Shown here one piece after another: positions 5,845 through 6,546 of a DNA stretch of 6,546 nt. The DNA is from Lachnoclostridium sp. UBA933 (GTDB lineage Bacteria > Bacillota > Clostridia > Lachnospirales > Lachnospiraceae), in the NCBI GenBank assembly GCA_002293545.1, contig DBDL01000153.1, forward strand, positions 4,483-11,028. The letters run 5' to 3'. The notes beneath the pieces are model-generated. The model saw only the letters and a program-made list of their open reading frames with translations. It was not told the origin of the DNA and did no database searches. A program made the position numbers and the translations under genes. Each line of letters begins with the position of its first letter. The first letter of the stretch is position 1.

Positions 5845-6290
5845 AAACAGTTTTAAAATTAGATGAAGCTAGTCAGCGACCATTAATTCATACAAATCAA
5901 TTTCCAGGCTGTATGGCATTATTAGATACGGGGGCAACCTTTCCAATGTGGACGGATTCAGAAGAAGCATTAAAGGCACTTGGAGGGAAATTAGTAAAAG
6001 ATAATGTGTTCTTTTCAGGTTTTGGTGGTCTGGTTTCTGCAAAAATATATGAGTTGACAGTTCAATTAGGTGATTTAATATATCCGCACATGCATCTTTT
6101 ATTCAGTCAAGATGATGCGATTCCCGGTCATTTATTGCTTAGTGCTACTATGTTTTGTAATATGTACTATGCCATTGATGATAAGGCGCATACTTTGGAA
6201 ATAGATACTCGAAGCCATCAGCTTACCTATCATCTGAAAATTGAAGATAAAAACGGCAGATTGCATGTATTATGTGCTACAGGAGAATAA
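5841..6290 (+). CDS. Retropepsin-like aspartic protease (clan AA), small
   Basis: This 149-residue predicted cytosolic protein has the core of a single-lobe aspartic protease, which must dimerise to form an active site with one Asp from each chain. The catalytic triplet is in MALLDTGATFPMW (25-37; D29, T30, G31, A32). A probable flap follows at FFSGFGGLVSAKIYEL (57-72), with the Gly-rich GFGG seen in bacterial retropepsins. A psi-loop strand follows, IPGHLLLSATMF (94-105). In retropepsins this strand usually ends hydrophobic-hydrophobic-Gly; here Ser101 takes the Gly place. The C-terminal 40 residues form further strands (YAIDDKAHTLEIDTRSHQLTYHL). Without a signal peptide or membrane anchor it should act inside the cell. 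The start at 5841 gives ATGA overlap with the 80-residue gene and uses GGGAGG at 5824-5829; a start at 5805 would add 12 residues from within the neighbour. The fold call is firm on motif order; activity and substrate are unknown. Confidence 0.8.
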   Translation: MKTVLKLDEASQRPLIHTNQFPGCMALLDTGATFPMWTDSEEALKALGGKLVKDNVFFSGFGGLVSAKIYELTVQLGDLIYPHMHLLFSQDDAIPGHLLLSATMFCNMYYAIDDKAHTLEIDTRSHQLTYHLKIEDKNGRLHVLCATGE

Positions 6291-6307
6291 CGTTATGAAA
6301 AACTGTT

Positions 6308-6314
6308 AAGGAGA
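6308..6314 (+). promoter_or_regulatory. Ribosome binding site of the partial third gene
   Basis: AAGGAGA lies 8 bases before the ATG at 6323, an ideal site that defines the start of a gene running off the right edge. Confidence 0.8.
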
Positions 6315-6322
6315 ATCAGTAA

Positions 6323-6546
6323 ATGGGGAACTTATACGAGAGTTACAAAAATCTTGATGACTCAAAATGGAATTATTACGGTAGCAATGTGATAAAAAAT
6401 ACTATGCCAATGCTTTCAAACGAAGAATCACGTGAATTTATTGAATTGTATTTTGCTTGCGGGAAAAAGGTCGAAGCTTTTAATGTAGCATTTATAGACA
6501 ATTATAAACGTAGTGAAAAACATATACATACTGTTTATTTGTTTCA
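6323..6546 (+). CDS. Unknown protein, N-terminal fragment cut by the window edge
   Basis: The open frame from ATG 6323 runs 74 codons to the end of the window without a stop. It begins MGNLYESYKNLDDSKWNYYG and continues through a probable helix with SNEESREFIELYFACGKKVE (about 32-51). Residues 60-74 read NYKRSEKHIHTVYLF. It has no signal peptide and no membrane span in the visible part. I do not recognise the family. The KHxHTVxLF segment is reminiscent of the start of helical HD-type metal-binding proteins, but one His-rich line is not enough to claim it. It lies 32 bases after the protease gene on the same strand with its own strong ribosome binding site and no terminator between, so it is probably the third gene of the operon. 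Base use is AT-rich like the two genes before it. Confidence 0.75.
   Translation, partial: MGNLYESYKNLDDSKWNYYGSNVIKNTMPMLSNEESREFIELYFACGKKVEAFNVAFIDNYKRSEKHIHTVYLF

Overview
The window reads like chromosome from a Gram-positive, low-to-moderate GC anaerobe, most likely a Clostridia or Lachnospiraceae-type Firmicute. This is inferred from the YesM/YesN/YesL-type genes, strong AGGAG-like ribosome binding sites, sigma-A-type promoters and AT-biased codons. No rRNA, tRNA, CRISPR array, insertion sequence or integrase is visible.

Bases 1-1595 (+ strand) hold a tightly packed trio. It consists of the C-terminal end of a sensor histidine kinase (GHKL ATPase domain), an overlapping response regulator with receiver plus AraC-type DNA-binding domains, and a YesL-like (DUF624) membrane protein. 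This is the usual sensing module beside carbohydrate uptake loci in Firmicutes. Any transporter it controls lies outside the window.

Bases 1634-4350 (- strand) hold two catabolic-looking genes transcribed in the order amidohydrolase then beta-eliminating PLP lyase. The lyase is closer to tyrosine phenol-lyase than to tryptophanase at the three positions that separate those enzymes. It departs from both at a PLP-contacting Arg and at the monovalent cation site. The amidohydrolase is a predicted cytosolic metal-dependent COG1228-type enzyme of unknown substrate. Together they could release and then cleave an aromatic amino acid, but that is inference.

Bases 4351-5291 (+ strand, divergent from the amidohydrolase) hold a small class I SAM-dependent methyltransferase. 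Just before it there is a very good sigma-A promoter match and what looks like the frameshifted end of another gene, whose stop codon overlaps the methyltransferase start as ATGA.

Bases 5292-6546 differ in character. A very AT-rich non-coding stretch (about 22% GC over 5341-5580 by manual count) carries a strong promoter match. It leads into a compact operon of an 80-residue unknown protein, a translationally coupled 149-residue retropepsin-like aspartic protease with an LLDTGA active-site motif, and the start of a third unknown gene cut by the window edge. This operon is the best candidate here for an undescribed system: a miniature bacterial aspartic protease with a dedicated small partner.
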